DNA of 60,836 bases from PVC group bacterium (lineage in GTDB: Bacteria > Verrucomicrobiota > Kiritimatiellia > UBA8416). Made by a program: the position numbers and the translations under genes. The DNA lies in contig PXBF01000139.1 in NCBI GenBank assembly GCA_003567005.1, forward strand, positions 1 through 60,836. The letters run 5' to 3'. Position 1 is the stretch's first letter. Every line of letters begins with the position of its first letter. A model generated the notes under the pieces. The model did no database searches. It saw nothing but the letters and a program-made list of their open reading frames with translations, and was not told where the DNA came from. Positions 1-8,491 of this stretch are shown piece by piece.

Positions 1-113
1 GCCTATCTTTTTTCTTTCGCACCCGCTTCGCTTACATCCGGCATAACGGAAATGAAGTTGAAAAGGATCCTTGTAAACGCTATCAACGAAAAAAAACAAG
101 GATCTATAGTAAT
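1..113. other. Intergenic left edge, no gene seen
   Basis: No convincing coding sequence. An AAGGA at about 97-101 lies roughly 12 bases before the first gene's ATG and is its likely ribosome binding site. Confidence 0.5.
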
Positions 114-1478
114 ATGCAACGTAACACATGGGAAACAGCCTTCGAGACACGCCGCGAGACAATACTACAGGATTGGGAAACCTTTTTACGTTTTTCCTCA
201 ATTGGTACGGATCCTGCGCATAAGGCAGATTGCAATGCCTGCGCCCAATGGCTCTGTAACCGCCTGCAAAAAAGTGGCTTCACCGCCCAAACGGTCGAAA
301 CCCCCGGAAACCCCTTCGTTTACGCGAAACGTCCAGGCAACCCCGACAAACCCACCATCCTCATCTACGGCCACTACGATGTGCAACCTGTCGATCCTCT
401 CGAAGACTGGACTACCCCCCCCTTCGACCCCCAGTGGCGCAAAGACCGCCTCTATGCACGCGGCGCACAAGATAACAAAGGACAGATTTTTTATACCATT
501 TGTGCTATCGAAAGCCTGATCGAATCAAACCAACTCGATCACACCGTCATCTTTCTCATTGAGGGAGAAGAAGAGTTCGGGAGCAAAAGCCTCGATCAGG
601 CGCTCGATGCCTGGCGCGAAGAAATCCAGGCAGATGCACTCCTCGTGCATGATACAGGCACCGTCGCCTCTGGTGCTCCTACCTTAATTATGGGACTACG
701 CGGCATCCTCCAATTCGAGTTCACCCTGCAAGGCGCTACGCACGATCTGCATTCCGGCCTCCATGGCGGACTGGCACCCAATGCCGCACAAGCAGCCGCT
801 ACCATCTGCGCCAGCCTGTACGATACCACGGGACGCATTGCCGTCCCTGGCTTCTACGACGGCATCCAGCCGCCATCCGATCAGGAACGCGAGCTCGCCG
901 CAGCCGACGACACCACCCCCGAATCCTACCGCCAGCAAACCGGCACGACGCCCGATGGTGGCATACGCGATCTGCCACCCTACGAACGCGTTGGCTTCCT
1001 GCCCACACTCGAAATCAATGGCATCCATGCCGGCTACGGTGGCCCCGGAAGCAAGACCATTATCCCCGCCCAAGCCGTCGTAAAACTCACCTCAAGGATC
1101 GTGCACGGGCAAAACCCTGCCGCTCTCATCGAATCGGTTTGCCAATATATACAGGAACAAACACCCCCCGGACTTAAACTCGAAATCACCCAGGCCCAAA
1201 TCGGCGGTTCCGGACTTCGCTTCGACCCAAACGCCCCGCTTCTACCGCATGCCGAAAAAGCCTTGGCTGCCGTCAAACCCGACCAACCACCCGTTCATAG
1301 ATGGGAAGGGGCCTCCATCCCCATCGTCGCACGCCTCGCCGAAGTCTCCGGTGCCACACCGCTCCTCACCGGCTTCGGACACGAAGAAGATCGCATCCAC
1401 GCCCCCAACGAATCCTTCTCCCTAGACCAATTCCGCAACGGCTTCCTCTACACCTGCCTCCTCCTCTCCCAACTGTAA
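114..1478 (+). CDS. M20-family metallodipeptidase
   Basis: A 454-residue protein of the M20 (PM20D/CNDP-type) peptidase family, which uses two zinc ions to hydrolyse dipeptides or related small amides, normally in the cytoplasm. Visible motifs are YGHYDVQP (metal ligand His87, catalytic-loop Asp89), GAQDNKG (bridging Asp120) and EGEEEFGS (catalytic Glu/metal Glu at 152-153). The family dimerisation-domain motif THDLHSG follows in the middle of the protein, and the late metal-ligand His is in FGHEEDRIHAPNE near the C-terminus. The length is normal for the family and there is no signal peptide. It stands alone, and the downstream neighbours are a repeat element and a toxin-antitoxin pair. The exact substrate cannot be inferred. 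Confidence 0.93.
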   Translation: MQRNTWETAFETRRETILQDWETFLRFSSIGTDPAHKADCNACAQWLCNRLQKSGFTAQTVETPGNPFVYAKRPGNPDKPTILIYGHYDVQPVDPLEDWTTPPFDPQWRKDRLYARGAQDNKGQIFYTICAIESLIESNQLDHTVIFLIEGEEEFGSKSLDQALDAWREEIQADALLVHDTGTVASGAPTLIMGLRGILQFEFTLQGATHDLHSGLHGGLAPNAAQAAATICASLYDTTGRIAVPGFYDGIQPPSDQERELAAADDTTPESYRQQTGTTPDGGIRDLPPYERVGFLPTLEINGIHAGYGGPGSKTIIPAQAVVKLTSRIVHGQNPAALIESVCQYIQEQTPPGLKLEITQAQIGGSGLRFDPNAPLLPHAEKALAAVKPDQPPVHRWEGASIPIVARLAEVSGATPLLTGFGHEEDRIHAPNESFSLDQFRNGFLYTCLLLSQL

Positions 1479-1483
1479 AAATC

Positions 1484-1636
1484 AGACAGAAAAATGATGA
1501 CAGAAAAAACGGATAAGCTTCGTGAATTTTATATTATTGTTATTGTTTTCGAATGTTTCCGTCTCCCTTCCCATAAAACCTACCATTCTCATAAAAACAG
1601 AGCCTACCCGTTCTTTCTGTCCGAATCTTTCTGTCC
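1484..1636. repeat. REPIN/MITE-like element, copy A (GACAGAAA family)
   Basis: A 153-bp unit whose two ends are imperfect inverted repeats of about 36 bp. Each end holds two direct GACAGAAA boxes about 8-9 bases apart, followed inward by an ACGG(G)TAGGCT-like stretch. The interior is AT-rich and non-coding. Copy B at 2361-2514 is about 93% identical by eye and in the same orientation. Together the two copies bracket the toxin-antitoxin genes. Which transposase moves this family is unknown. Confidence 0.85.
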
Positions 1637-1699
1637 AAATAACGCTTGCCCCCGATATGACTATAGTGATATAACCATGACCATGCAGGAGGGTCAACT

Positions 1700-1924
1700 A
1701 TGGTTATTGCCGCCGGAGAATTCAAATCGCACTGCCTGAAGCTAATGGATGAAGTCAAGGAAAAGCATACCAGTTTCGTGATCACAAAGCGCGGCAAACC
1801 CATTGCCAAACTCGTGCCCATTGACGACACCCCTGCCCCATTATTTGGTCACCTAAAAGGGCGGATATCGATTGAGGATGATATCATTGCGCCTACCGGG
1901 GAGACGTGGAATGCCGATTCTTGA
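1700..1924 (+). CDS. Phd/YefM-type antitoxin
   Basis: A 74-residue protein beginning VIAAGEFKSHCLKLMDEV and continuing with SFVITKRGKPIAKLVPI. This is the classic Phd/YefM fold, a small DNA-binding N-terminal domain that represses its own operon, followed by a flexible tail that would neutralise the toxin. AGGAGG at about 1686-1691 is a strong ribosome binding site. The stop overlaps the start of the PIN toxin by 14 bases, so the two are translationally coupled. The pair sits exactly between two copies of a 153-bp repeat. Confidence 0.92.
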   Translation: MVIAAGEFKSHCLKLMDEVKEKHTSFVITKRGKPIAKLVPIDDTPAPLFGHLKGRISIEDDIIAPTGETWNADS

Positions 1925-2342
1925 GGACCAATCGAGACTCTTGCTCGACACACACATCTGGATCTGGCTCATGGAGGGCACAACGGACCTTAAGCCTGCA
2001 TTGCGCTGCCAGATCGACGCCTGCGCGAAGCAAGGCGAACTGCTTGTTTCGGCAATCTCCATATGGGAAATCGGTATGCTCGAGACCAAAGGACGCATAA
2101 CGCTGGAGCAGGACTGTATAGACTGGGTGCGCGATGCCCTTGCCGCCCCTAGCATCAAGCTCGCCCCGCTGGAACCGGCCATCGCCATCGCCAGCTCCCG
2201 GCTTCCCGGTGATTTTCATGGTGACCCAGCCGACCGCATCATCATTGCTACCGCACGAGCCTATGTCTGCCCCCTCATCACAGCAGACCAGGCCATCATC
2301 CAATACGCCAAATCCGGCCACATCAAAGCCATCCCCGCATAA
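1911..2342 (+). CDS. PIN-domain toxin (VapC-like)
   Basis: A 143-residue PIN-domain protein, the predicted endoribonuclease toxin of a type II pair. Acidic PIN residues are seen in LLLDTHIWIWL near the N-terminus, in SAISIWEIGML (conserved Glu), and in the DPADRIIIATA segment; LITADQAI completes the fold. An upstream in-frame ATG at 1872 lies inside the antitoxin, but the ATG at 1911 follows GGAG and is the better start. Phd-type antitoxins paired with PIN toxins are common. RNA target specificity cannot be read from sequence. Confidence 0.92.
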   Translation: MPILEDQSRLLLDTHIWIWLMEGTTDLKPALRCQIDACAKQGELLVSAISIWEIGMLETKGRITLEQDCIDWVRDALAAPSIKLAPLEPAIAIASSRLPGDFHGDPADRIIIATARAYVCPLITADQAIIQYAKSGHIKAIPA

Positions 2343-2360
2343 ACATACCAAAACACAAGT

Positions 2361-2514
2361 GGACAGAAAAATAATGACAGAAAAAACGAATGGGCTTCGT
2401 GGATTTTATATTATTGTTATTGTTTTCGAATGTTTCCGTCTCCCTTCCCATAAAACCTACCAGTCTCATAAAAACAGAGCCTACCCGTTCTTTCTGTCAT
2501 AAATCTTTCTGTCC
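2361..2514. repeat. REPIN/MITE-like element, copy B (GACAGAAA family)
   Basis: A 154-bp direct-orientation copy of the element at 1484-1636, with about nine substitutions and a one-base length difference. Its right terminus abuts AAAGGAATCCACC, so the end of the element lies immediately next to the ribosome binding site of the RecD2-like helicase. The element must therefore be transcribed in, or lie just upstream of, that gene's leader. Confidence 0.85.
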
Positions 2515-2528
2515 AAAAGGAATCCACC

Positions 2529-4733
2529 TTGCAACAACGCCGCTATAAACCAAAGCCCAAACCCAAGCCACGCCCCAACGTGCAGCAGGGCGACACCGGC
2601 GAACTCACCGGCGTCATCGAAAGCATCGTCTTCCGCAACGAAGACAACGGCTACAGCGTATGCAGCGTAAAACCCGACGGACAACGCGACACCGTCACCG
2701 TCGTCGGCACCTGCGGCGCCATGTGGGTAGGCGAATGTATGCGCGCCACCGGAACCTGGACCCGCCACCCACGCCACGGCTTCCAATTCCAAGCCGAAGA
2801 AATCACTTGCATGGCGCCTACCTCTGCCCGCGGTATCGAGCGCTACCTCGCCAGCGGCATGATCCGTGGCATCGGCAAAGTCATGGCCAAACGCCTCGTG
2901 AAACATTTCGGCGACCAAACGCTCCATATCATCGAGAAAGAATCCCAACGCATCGAAGAAATCGAAGGCATCGGTTCCGTCCTGCGTAAACGGATCAAGG
3001 AATCCTGGAACGAACAACGCGCCACCCGCGATATCATGATCTTTCTTCAGGGCCATGGAATTGGCACCGCGCAGGCCGCCCGCATCTACCGCCAATATGG
3101 CGCCGATGCCATCGCCCTTGTACGCACCAACCCCTATCGCCTCTGCGCCGACGTCTGGGGCATCGGCTTCAAAACCGCCGACAGCGTCGCCATGAGCCTT
3201 GGTATCCCCGAAAACTCCGTCATCCGCGCCCGCGCGGGCATCGTCTACGTCATGCGAACCCTCTCCGAAGAAGGCCATTGCCACTGCACGGAAGCCGAAC
3301 TCCTGCTCTATGCCGAACAACTTCTCGGCATCAGTATCGAAATTCTCACCGAAGCACTCCAAGCCGAATTACAAGGAAAATGGCTTACCAAGGAAGACGA
3401 CCGCATCTACCTCACCTCCCTCTATGAAAACGAATGCACCATCGCCGCAAAAATCCGACACCTCATCGACACGCCCCCCAACTTCAAACCCATTCAATCT
3501 GCCAAAGCCGTCGCCTGGGCCGAAGAACAAATGCATATCCAGTTCGCCCCCCAGCAGCGCCTCGCACTGGAAACAGCACTCGATAGCAAAATGGCCATCA
3601 TCACCGGTGGCCCCGGTGTCGGCAAAACCACCATCATCCGCGCACTCGTCGATGTCTACAAACGCCGGCGCCTCCGCTTCTTCCTAGCCGCCCCCACCGG
3701 CCGCGCCGCACGCCGCATGACCGAAGCCACCGGACACGAGGCCGTCACCATCCACCGCTTACTCAAATTTTTACCCCAAACCGGAAAATTCGAATTCCAT
3801 GGCGCAAACCCATTGCCTGGCGATTGCCTGATCCTCGACGAAGTCTCCATGGTCGACCTCCCCCTTATGGCTGCGGTCATGGATGCACTACCCACACACA
3901 TGGTCGTAATACTTGTCGGTGACATCGACCAGCTCCCCAGTGTCGGCCCCGGCAATGTGTTGCGCGACCTCATCCAATCCGGCATCATACCCTGCCAGGC
4001 ACTCAAAACCATCTTCCGCCAGGAAAGCGGCGGATACATCGTCCGCAATGCCCACAATATCAATGAAGGCCACCGCCTCGAACTACCCGAACCCAGCCGC
4101 CGCAACCTCTCCGACTTCTATATGCTCCCCTGCAACGAACCCGACGATGTCCTCAACCGCCTCCTCGATCTCGTCACCAAACGCATCCCCCAACGATTCG
4201 GCCTAAATCCCCTCACCGACATTCAGGTCCTGTCCCCTATGCGACGCGCCTCCCTCGGCACCGATAATCTCAATGCGATCCTCCAGGAAACCCTCAATCC
4301 GCAAGGCGACGAAATCGAACGCTACGGACGCAAATACCGCAAGCGCGACCGCGTCATGCAAATCCGCAACAACTACGATAAGGAAGTCTTTAATGGCGAC
4401 GTCGGCTCCATTGTCGACGTCGACACCGTAGAAAAAACCATCACCGTGGAAATGGATGGACGCCGCGTAGGGTACGACCTGACCGACCTCGACGAACTCG
4501 TGCATGCCTATGCAGGCACCATCCACAAATCACAAGGCAGCGAATATCCCGCCGTCGTCATTCTCATGACCACCCAGCACTTCAAAATGCTCCAACGCAA
4601 CCTGCTCTACACCGCCGTCACCCGCGGCAAACAGCTCGTCTGCATTATCGGCTCCCACAAAGCCATCGGCATGGCCATCGCCAACACCGAAATGCGCCAG
4701 CGCCGCACCTCACTCAAAGACCGACTCCGCTGA
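2529..4733 (+). CDS. recD2: RecD2-type ATP-dependent DNA helicase
   Basis: A 734-residue superfamily 1B helicase of the RecD2 (RecBCD-independent) type, a 5'-3' DNA helicase active in DNA repair in the cytoplasm. It shows an N-terminal OB-like region (TGVIESIVFRNEDNGYSV), helix-hairpin-helix segments (IRGIGKVMAKRLVKHFG and IEGIGSVLRKRI), Walker A GGPGVGKTT at about 360-368, Walker B LDEVSMVD at about 437, and the C-terminal 2A motif TIHKSQGSEYPAVV at about 663, which encloses the SH3-like insertion. The start is TTG with AAGGA seven bases upstream, and the N-terminus is rich in Lys/Pro. A 293-codon opposite-strand frame inside the gene is a composition shadow. Confidence 0.93.
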   Translation: MQQRRYKPKPKPKPRPNVQQGDTGELTGVIESIVFRNEDNGYSVCSVKPDGQRDTVTVVGTCGAMWVGECMRATGTWTRHPRHGFQFQAEEITCMAPTSARGIERYLASGMIRGIGKVMAKRLVKHFGDQTLHIIEKESQRIEEIEGIGSVLRKRIKESWNEQRATRDIMIFLQGHGIGTAQAARIYRQYGADAIALVRTNPYRLCADVWGIGFKTADSVAMSLGIPENSVIRARAGIVYVMRTLSEEGHCHCTEAELLLYAEQLLGISIEILTEALQAELQGKWLTKEDDRIYLTSLYENECTIAAKIRHLIDTPPNFKPIQSAKAVAWAEEQMHIQFAPQQRLALETALDSKMAIITGGPGVGKTTIIRALVDVYKRRRLRFFLAAPTGRAARRMTEATGHEAVTIHRLLKFLPQTGKFEFHGANPLPGDCLILDEVSMVDLPLMAAVMDALPTHMVVILVGDIDQLPSVGPGNVLRDLIQSGIIPCQALKTIFRQESGGYIVRNAHNINEGHRLELPEPSRRNLSDFYMLPCNEPDDVLNRLLDLVTKRIPQRFGLNPLTDIQVLSPMRRASLGTDNLNAILQETLNPQGDEIERYGRKYRKRDRVMQIRNNYDKEVFNGDVGSIVDVDTVEKTITVEMDGRRVGYDLTDLDELVHAYAGTIHKSQGSEYPAVVILMTTQHFKMLQRNLLYTAVTRGKQLVCIIGSHKAIGMAIANTEMRQRRTSLKDRLR

Positions 4734-4748
4734 CCATTTCATTCGCTA

Positions 4749-5138
4749 TTAATCGCCTATTTCTACCGGTTGCTCTTGTACGATCGATGCCACACCTTCG
4801 GCGCCAAATGGATCGCGCACCAGAATGCTGTTAGGCCCCGAACGCCGCGCGGCTACATACACGACGCTGTCGCCACCGATCCGCTGAAGATACCCCATCG
4901 AAGGATCGCTAACTGACCATTCCAATGGATAATACAGTTCGCGATCTTCAGCCGCATTGTCCGGCAACGAGACCGTAAACGTGATCGATTCTTGCCATAA
5001 GAGACGCGCATTCGATGGCGAAACCGTCATGCTTCGATCCGTCTCCGTGCGGTCACATCCCAAGCCAACCATAAATAGACCAACCCAGATCATTCCCACC
5101 ACACACAATTGCCAAACCCCATTCTTCTTCATCATCAC
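4749..5138 (-). CDS. Small exported lipoprotein
   Basis: A 129-residue protein with a typical lipoprotein signal (LFMVGLGC, lipobox Cys at residue 28) and a short mature region that looks like a single Ig-like beta-sandwich (MTVSPSNARLLWQESITFTVS). It is the last gene of the minus-strand pilus/secretion-like operon, 60 bases after the GspK/PilX-like gene. A role as a pilotin-like or accessory envelope protein is only suggested by position. No specific family is recognised. Confidence 0.7.
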   Translation of the reverse strand: MMMKKNGVWQLCVVGMIWVGLFMVGLGCDRTETDRSMTVSPSNARLLWQESITFTVSLPDNAAEDRELYYPLEWSVSDPSMGYLQRIGGDSVVYVAARRSGPNSILVRDPFGAEGVASIVQEQPVEIGD

Positions 5139-5198
5139 ATCCCCTCAATCAACCTAATAGGTAAACAAGCATTCGGTCACCAAAACCATATCTGATCC

Positions 5199-6482
5199 TT
5201 AATCCCCCGAAGTCACGGGAATCTCGCTCTCCGATGGAAAGAAACTAGAGATATTTTCAAATGTCACGGTGGTTTCTCCACTCGTAACGCGAAAGCCATC
5301 CCTGGCTAAAACCATCCCGGTAAAATAAGCCCCCTGAAAAACAACTTCCCCGAAGGGAGCAATCAACCCCCCCGTCATACCAGAACCGCCTAGCCCTGTA
5401 ATGCTAATATCTCCCTTGCTCACGATAACCACGTTTTCCATCGGCGGGCGCCACCCGGACCAAGTATAATTGTCAGCAAACACTTTCAGGTCACTCGCTA
5501 ACTGACCGCCCGAAACATAGCCGCGCTCCGCATACCAGGAATCCGGACGCAAAACCGGAACAAAATCGCCGGGAATTTCAACCGCAGGCACAGAATCAAC
5601 CTGTACGGCACGGTCCAGAACCTCCTGCGAATACGACCCGGGTGCCGAAACGGAACCAGTATAATAAATGGAACTACCTGGCATAAGCGTCGGAGTTCCC
5701 CATTGAAACGTAACATCACCATTAACATAGATGTTGCCGTGTACGGTGGTGTTGGCAATGGTCAGATTTCCATTTACAAAAACATCACCATAAATATCGC
5801 GTTGCCCCCCACCCAACGTTAAATCCCCATTGATGTATATCGCGCCGGGTTCTGTTGCTGACCCCAAACTTGCACTGCCGCCAGTGAAACGCACATCCCC
5901 GTCAATGTACATTGTGGATACAGCGAGAGAGGAACCTCCGCCGATATCAGACGAGTCAAGATCACCACGCAAGATGAGAGATCCGCCTTCACCAGCAAGC
6001 GTGTTACCCCTGAAAAGCAGCTCGGAAGAAGAAACAAAGATTGTATCCAAGTCAATCGACCCGCTGCCTCCGCCATTGTCATCGCCATTGTCATCGCCGT
6101 TGTCTCCTGACGGAAGCGGCAACTGAAACGAGAGCGCATGTATTCTCTCGCGATGGGTTCCGGGGTGCCCCATTCCTGTCACGGTCACGTCCATAACGTT
6201 ACCCGCAACGCTACCGATAGCCGTAAATCGATCTCCTGATGCAAGCGTGTAGGTGCCATCCGGAACATAGCTGGGATCCTCCCCGAATTGTGCCGTCACA
6301 TAAGCGCGTCCGGATTCAGCCGCATACAAAGCCCGGCCGCCAGCATCAAAATGTACACGCTGCGTACGTGCCCCCGTCACACCGGTCAGCATGGCCCCCC
6401 CAAGAACCCCGGCAGCAACCATGGACAGCGTAACCAGAATCAGCACACCGCCAGCATCTTTTCTTGTATTGTACATTTGCAT
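5199..6482 (-). CDS. GspK/PilX-like minor pseudopilin with long repetitive glycine-rich region
   Basis: A 427-residue protein. The start at 6482 is chosen because GAGGTG precedes that ATG; a longer frame reaches 6584. The N-terminus RKDAGGVLILVTLSMVAAG resembles PilX/GspK proteins (a positive stretch, GG, then a hydrophobic helix), and ALYAAESGRAYV is the usual helix continuation. An acidic low-complexity linker (GDNGDDNGDDNGGG, near residue 130) leads into a repetitive glycine-rich region of short strands such as IYINGDLTL, VFVNGNLTI and IYVNGDVTF, suggesting a beta-solenoid. It is last in the pseudopilin series, where GspK-like tip proteins are often encoded. The solenoid could be an adhesive or surface-display tip, which is an inference. 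Confidence 0.7.
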   Translation of the reverse strand: MQMYNTRKDAGGVLILVTLSMVAAGVLGGAMLTGVTGARTQRVHFDAGGRALYAAESGRAYVTAQFGEDPSYVPDGTYTLASGDRFTAIGSVAGNVMDVTVTGMGHPGTHRERIHALSFQLPLPSGDNGDDNGDDNGGGSGSIDLDTIFVSSSELLFRGNTLAGEGGSLILRGDLDSSDIGGGSSLAVSTMYIDGDVRFTGGSASLGSATEPGAIYINGDLTLGGGQRDIYGDVFVNGNLTIANTTVHGNIYVNGDVTFQWGTPTLMPGSSIYYTGSVSAPGSYSQEVLDRAVQVDSVPAVEIPGDFVPVLRPDSWYAERGYVSGGQLASDLKVFADNYTWSGWRPPMENVVIVSKGDISITGLGGSGMTGGLIAPFGEVVFQGAYFTGMVLARDGFRVTSGETTVTFENISSFFPSESEIPVTSGD

Positions 6483-6584
6483 GACCGCACCTCGATCCAT
6501 TCTTCGGTCACCACCGCAAACCCGTTTCACCTGTCCCGCGTTCGTAGTACCGCCTTTAGGCGCCCCCCAGCACAAGAATGCCAT

Positions 6585-7067
6585 TCATCGCACATTGCGC
6601 ATATACACCCTGTTTGTGTATAGTGTACCGCTTCCTATCTGGCTCTGTAAAACAATTTCAATCAGCCGGCTTGTCCCCGTCCAGTCGTCCTGTGGCGCAC
6701 TATCCGCCGTTGTATAGTAACGTAAAGCAAATGCCCCCACATTATCGTACAGCGGAATATCATTCAATGTCACAACGGATCCACCCTCCCAATGCAGCGT
6801 CCGTCGCTGGCTTTGCCCCCCCTCGCCTCGGCGATCATAAACCAGCGTCTGTGCCGTACCGCTCACAACATTGGTCGCTGTCACCAGTTCCTGATACATG
6901 CGATTGAAAAAATGCTGCGCCTTCTGCGCCGAGTCGGTGTGCCCCCGCATTAACAGAAATCCCTGGGTCACCGGTACCACCACCAGGATAAACCCCGTCG
7001 CCAGCAAACCAGCCAATAGCAAAACGGCCGCTAATTCTATCAGGGAGTATCCGCTTCGGCCCCTCAT
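6585..7067 (-). CDS. Type II secretion/type IV pilus pseudopilin (GspJ-like)
   Basis: A 160-residue protein with a type III prepilin signal, RGRSG followed by YSLIELAAVLLLAGLLATG. The predicted prepilin peptidase cut is after the Gly, and Glu5 of the mature protein is present. The globular part (HFFNRMYQELVTATNVV and later strands) is like GspJ/PilW-type minor pseudopilins. It overlaps the preceding GspI-like gene by four bases (ATGA), showing tight coupling. It is part of the minus-strand operon. Confidence 0.85.
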   Translation of the reverse strand: MRGRSGYSLIELAAVLLLAGLLATGFILVVVPVTQGFLLMRGHTDSAQKAQHFFNRMYQELVTATNVVSGTAQTLVYDRRGEGGQSQRRTLHWEGGSVVTLNDIPLYDNVGAFALRYYTTADSAPQDDWTGTSRLIEIVLQSQIGSGTLYTNRVYMRNVR

Positions 7068-7471
7068 GGTGACTCCGCAAAATGACGCGTGAGTTGCTCG
7101 CCTGTCCGGCTGCTTGCCAACGTCACCCGCAACAAGTTGTTTGTCGATGGCGGCCCGGCTTCCGTGTGACCCGTAAATGCAACAAAGCGATTATGCACAA
7201 CCGCAAAACGCCCGCGGTACAGGCTTCCCTCGCTGCCCACTAGCGTTTGAATCTCTGCCAGCGTAGACGTCTCTTGTCGCGACGCCAGATTTTCCATAGC
7301 ACTGTGCAAGTCCAACGCATCCTGCAACAACATCGGCGCATCATGGCTGCGCATGAAAGCTGGCCGCATGATGGGTACAATGGACGCCAGTGCAAGCGCC
7401 GCAAGAACAATCGTGACCATTACCTCGATCAACGTAAAACCACGGCTACCGCCTGTACCGCAACCACTCAT
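7064..7471 (-). CDS. Pseudopilin (GspI-like)
   Basis: A 135-residue protein with a textbook prepilin leader ending in Gly followed by FTLIEVMVTIVLAALALAS. The short leader SGCGTGGSRG is cleaved by prepilin peptidase in the family. The small globular domain is compatible with GspI/PilV-type minor pseudopilins. Both ends overlap neighbouring genes by four bases, so it is made as part of one polycistronic unit with the GspH-like and GspJ-like proteins. Confidence 0.85.
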   Translation of the reverse strand: MSGCGTGGSRGFTLIEVMVTIVLAALALASIVPIMRPAFMRSHDAPMLLQDALDLHSAMENLASRQETSTLAEIQTLVGSEGSLYRGRFAVVHNRFVAFTGHTEAGPPSTNNLLRVTLASSRTGEQLTRHFAESP

Positions 7472-7911
7472 GGTATCATTCCTGTAAACCCGAGTATCTT
7501 CACCGTTTCGTTCATGCCATTTCCACTAATCACAATATTGTGTGTTTCAGCAGGTGCACCCAGCGCATCAAACGTCAATAGTCCCGTTCCACCGCTAACC
7601 GTCACACCGGAAGCCAACATGCGGGTAGAACCCCGTTCACCCGGAAAAGAAAGCGCTGAAGGCTGCCCATTGCGCAGCAACTGGTAGGAATTCGCGTTGA
7701 TCTGTACGCCCCAATCCGCCGTATTGTTCGCTAGCGCAAGCGACTGTGCATAACGCAAATGACTGCGCATGCGTGCGGCTTCCGCAGAAGGACCTGCGCC
7801 TATCCTGCTGGTGCCGGAGACAACAGCCACTGCCAATACGCCCAGAATAAACAATATTGCGATTACCTCAATGAAGCTGAAGCCCATGCGCCCACTTCCA
7901 GCCAATCGCAT
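7468..7911 (-). CDS. Pseudopilin (GspH/FimT-like)
   Basis: A 147-residue protein. The ATG at 7911 has GAGG just upstream and is preferred over a GTG at 7932. The leader MRLAGSGRMG precedes FSFIEVIAILFILGVLAVAVV, a prepilin helix with Glu5. The region after the helix (AEAARMRSHLRYAQSLALANN) matches the GspH/FimT pattern. It overlaps the downstream GspI-like gene by four bases. Confidence 0.87.
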   Translation of the reverse strand: MRLAGSGRMGFSFIEVIAILFILGVLAVAVVSGTSRIGAGPSAEAARMRSHLRYAQSLALANNTADWGVQINANSYQLLRNGQPSALSFPGERGSTRMLASGVTVSGGTGLLTFDALGAPAETHNIVISGNGMNETVKILGFTGMIP

Positions 7912-8012
7912 ATCAACCTCTCTTGCCAGCACCTTTACAACCTGCCATGCCTACCATAGCAACCCGACCCCGGCGAATACGTTCACCGGAGCCGGGCCAA
8001 GCCGAACGCGCG

Positions 8013-8372
8013 CTATGGCAGCGTCCACTCTCCCTGTCTCTCATTCCCCTCGTCATTACTAACCGTAACGGTGATGACATCGCCATCAGCAGAAAAGGCA
8101 AAAGTAAAATCGCCTTCCGGCGGATTGGCTTCAGCAGCCGCAGCCAGAGTGTCGGCATCAGGTGCTTCACCCTCTTGCAGCGACAACTGCGCAAAGGTTA
8201 GCGACAACTGCGAATACCCGGCCGCAAGGGCACCATCCAGTGCACGTACACGAGCATCTTCTACCAACGTCAAATAACGCGGTACCGCTACCGCTGCCAG
8301 CACCGCCAGCACCAGCAACACAGCAATGATCTCGATTAAGGTGAAACCTTCATTCTTCTTTTTCCGTTGCAT
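8013..8372 (-). CDS. Major pilin/pseudopilin-like protein (GspG/PilA-like)
   Basis: A 119-residue protein from the ATG at 8372, preceded by GGAGAGAAAG. A longer frame to 8528 runs into the pilC gene and lacks a signal. The leader MQRKKKNEG is followed by FTLIEIIAVLLVLAVLAAVAVPRYL, the consensus prepilin helix with Glu5 and Pro22. The small acidic C-terminal domain is unlike the calcium-binding GspG domain. It is the first pilin after the assembly ATPase and platform genes, the usual place for the major subunit. Confidence 0.87.
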   Translation of the reverse strand: MQRKKKNEGFTLIEIIAVLLVLAVLAAVAVPRYLTLVEDARVRALDGALAAGYSQLSLTFAQLSLQEGEAPDADTLAAAAEANPPEGDFTFAFSADGDVITVTVSNDEGNERQGEWTLP

Positions 8373-8491
8373 CTTTCTCTCCTCATGTTTCCCTGTTGTT
8401 ATATTACGAAGCACCCTGCCTCGCAGAAAGCTGTCTTGTCTCGTATGATGAAAAACTGCCTCCTTTCGTTTCCCGTTTATCAATCCCACCA

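Noticed and set aside
2481..3362. 293-codon open frame opposite recD2
   Set aside because: Fully opposite an intact RecD2-like gene, composition is Ala/Asp/Gly biased, and no start site or family resemblance was seen. It is a shadow of codon bias.
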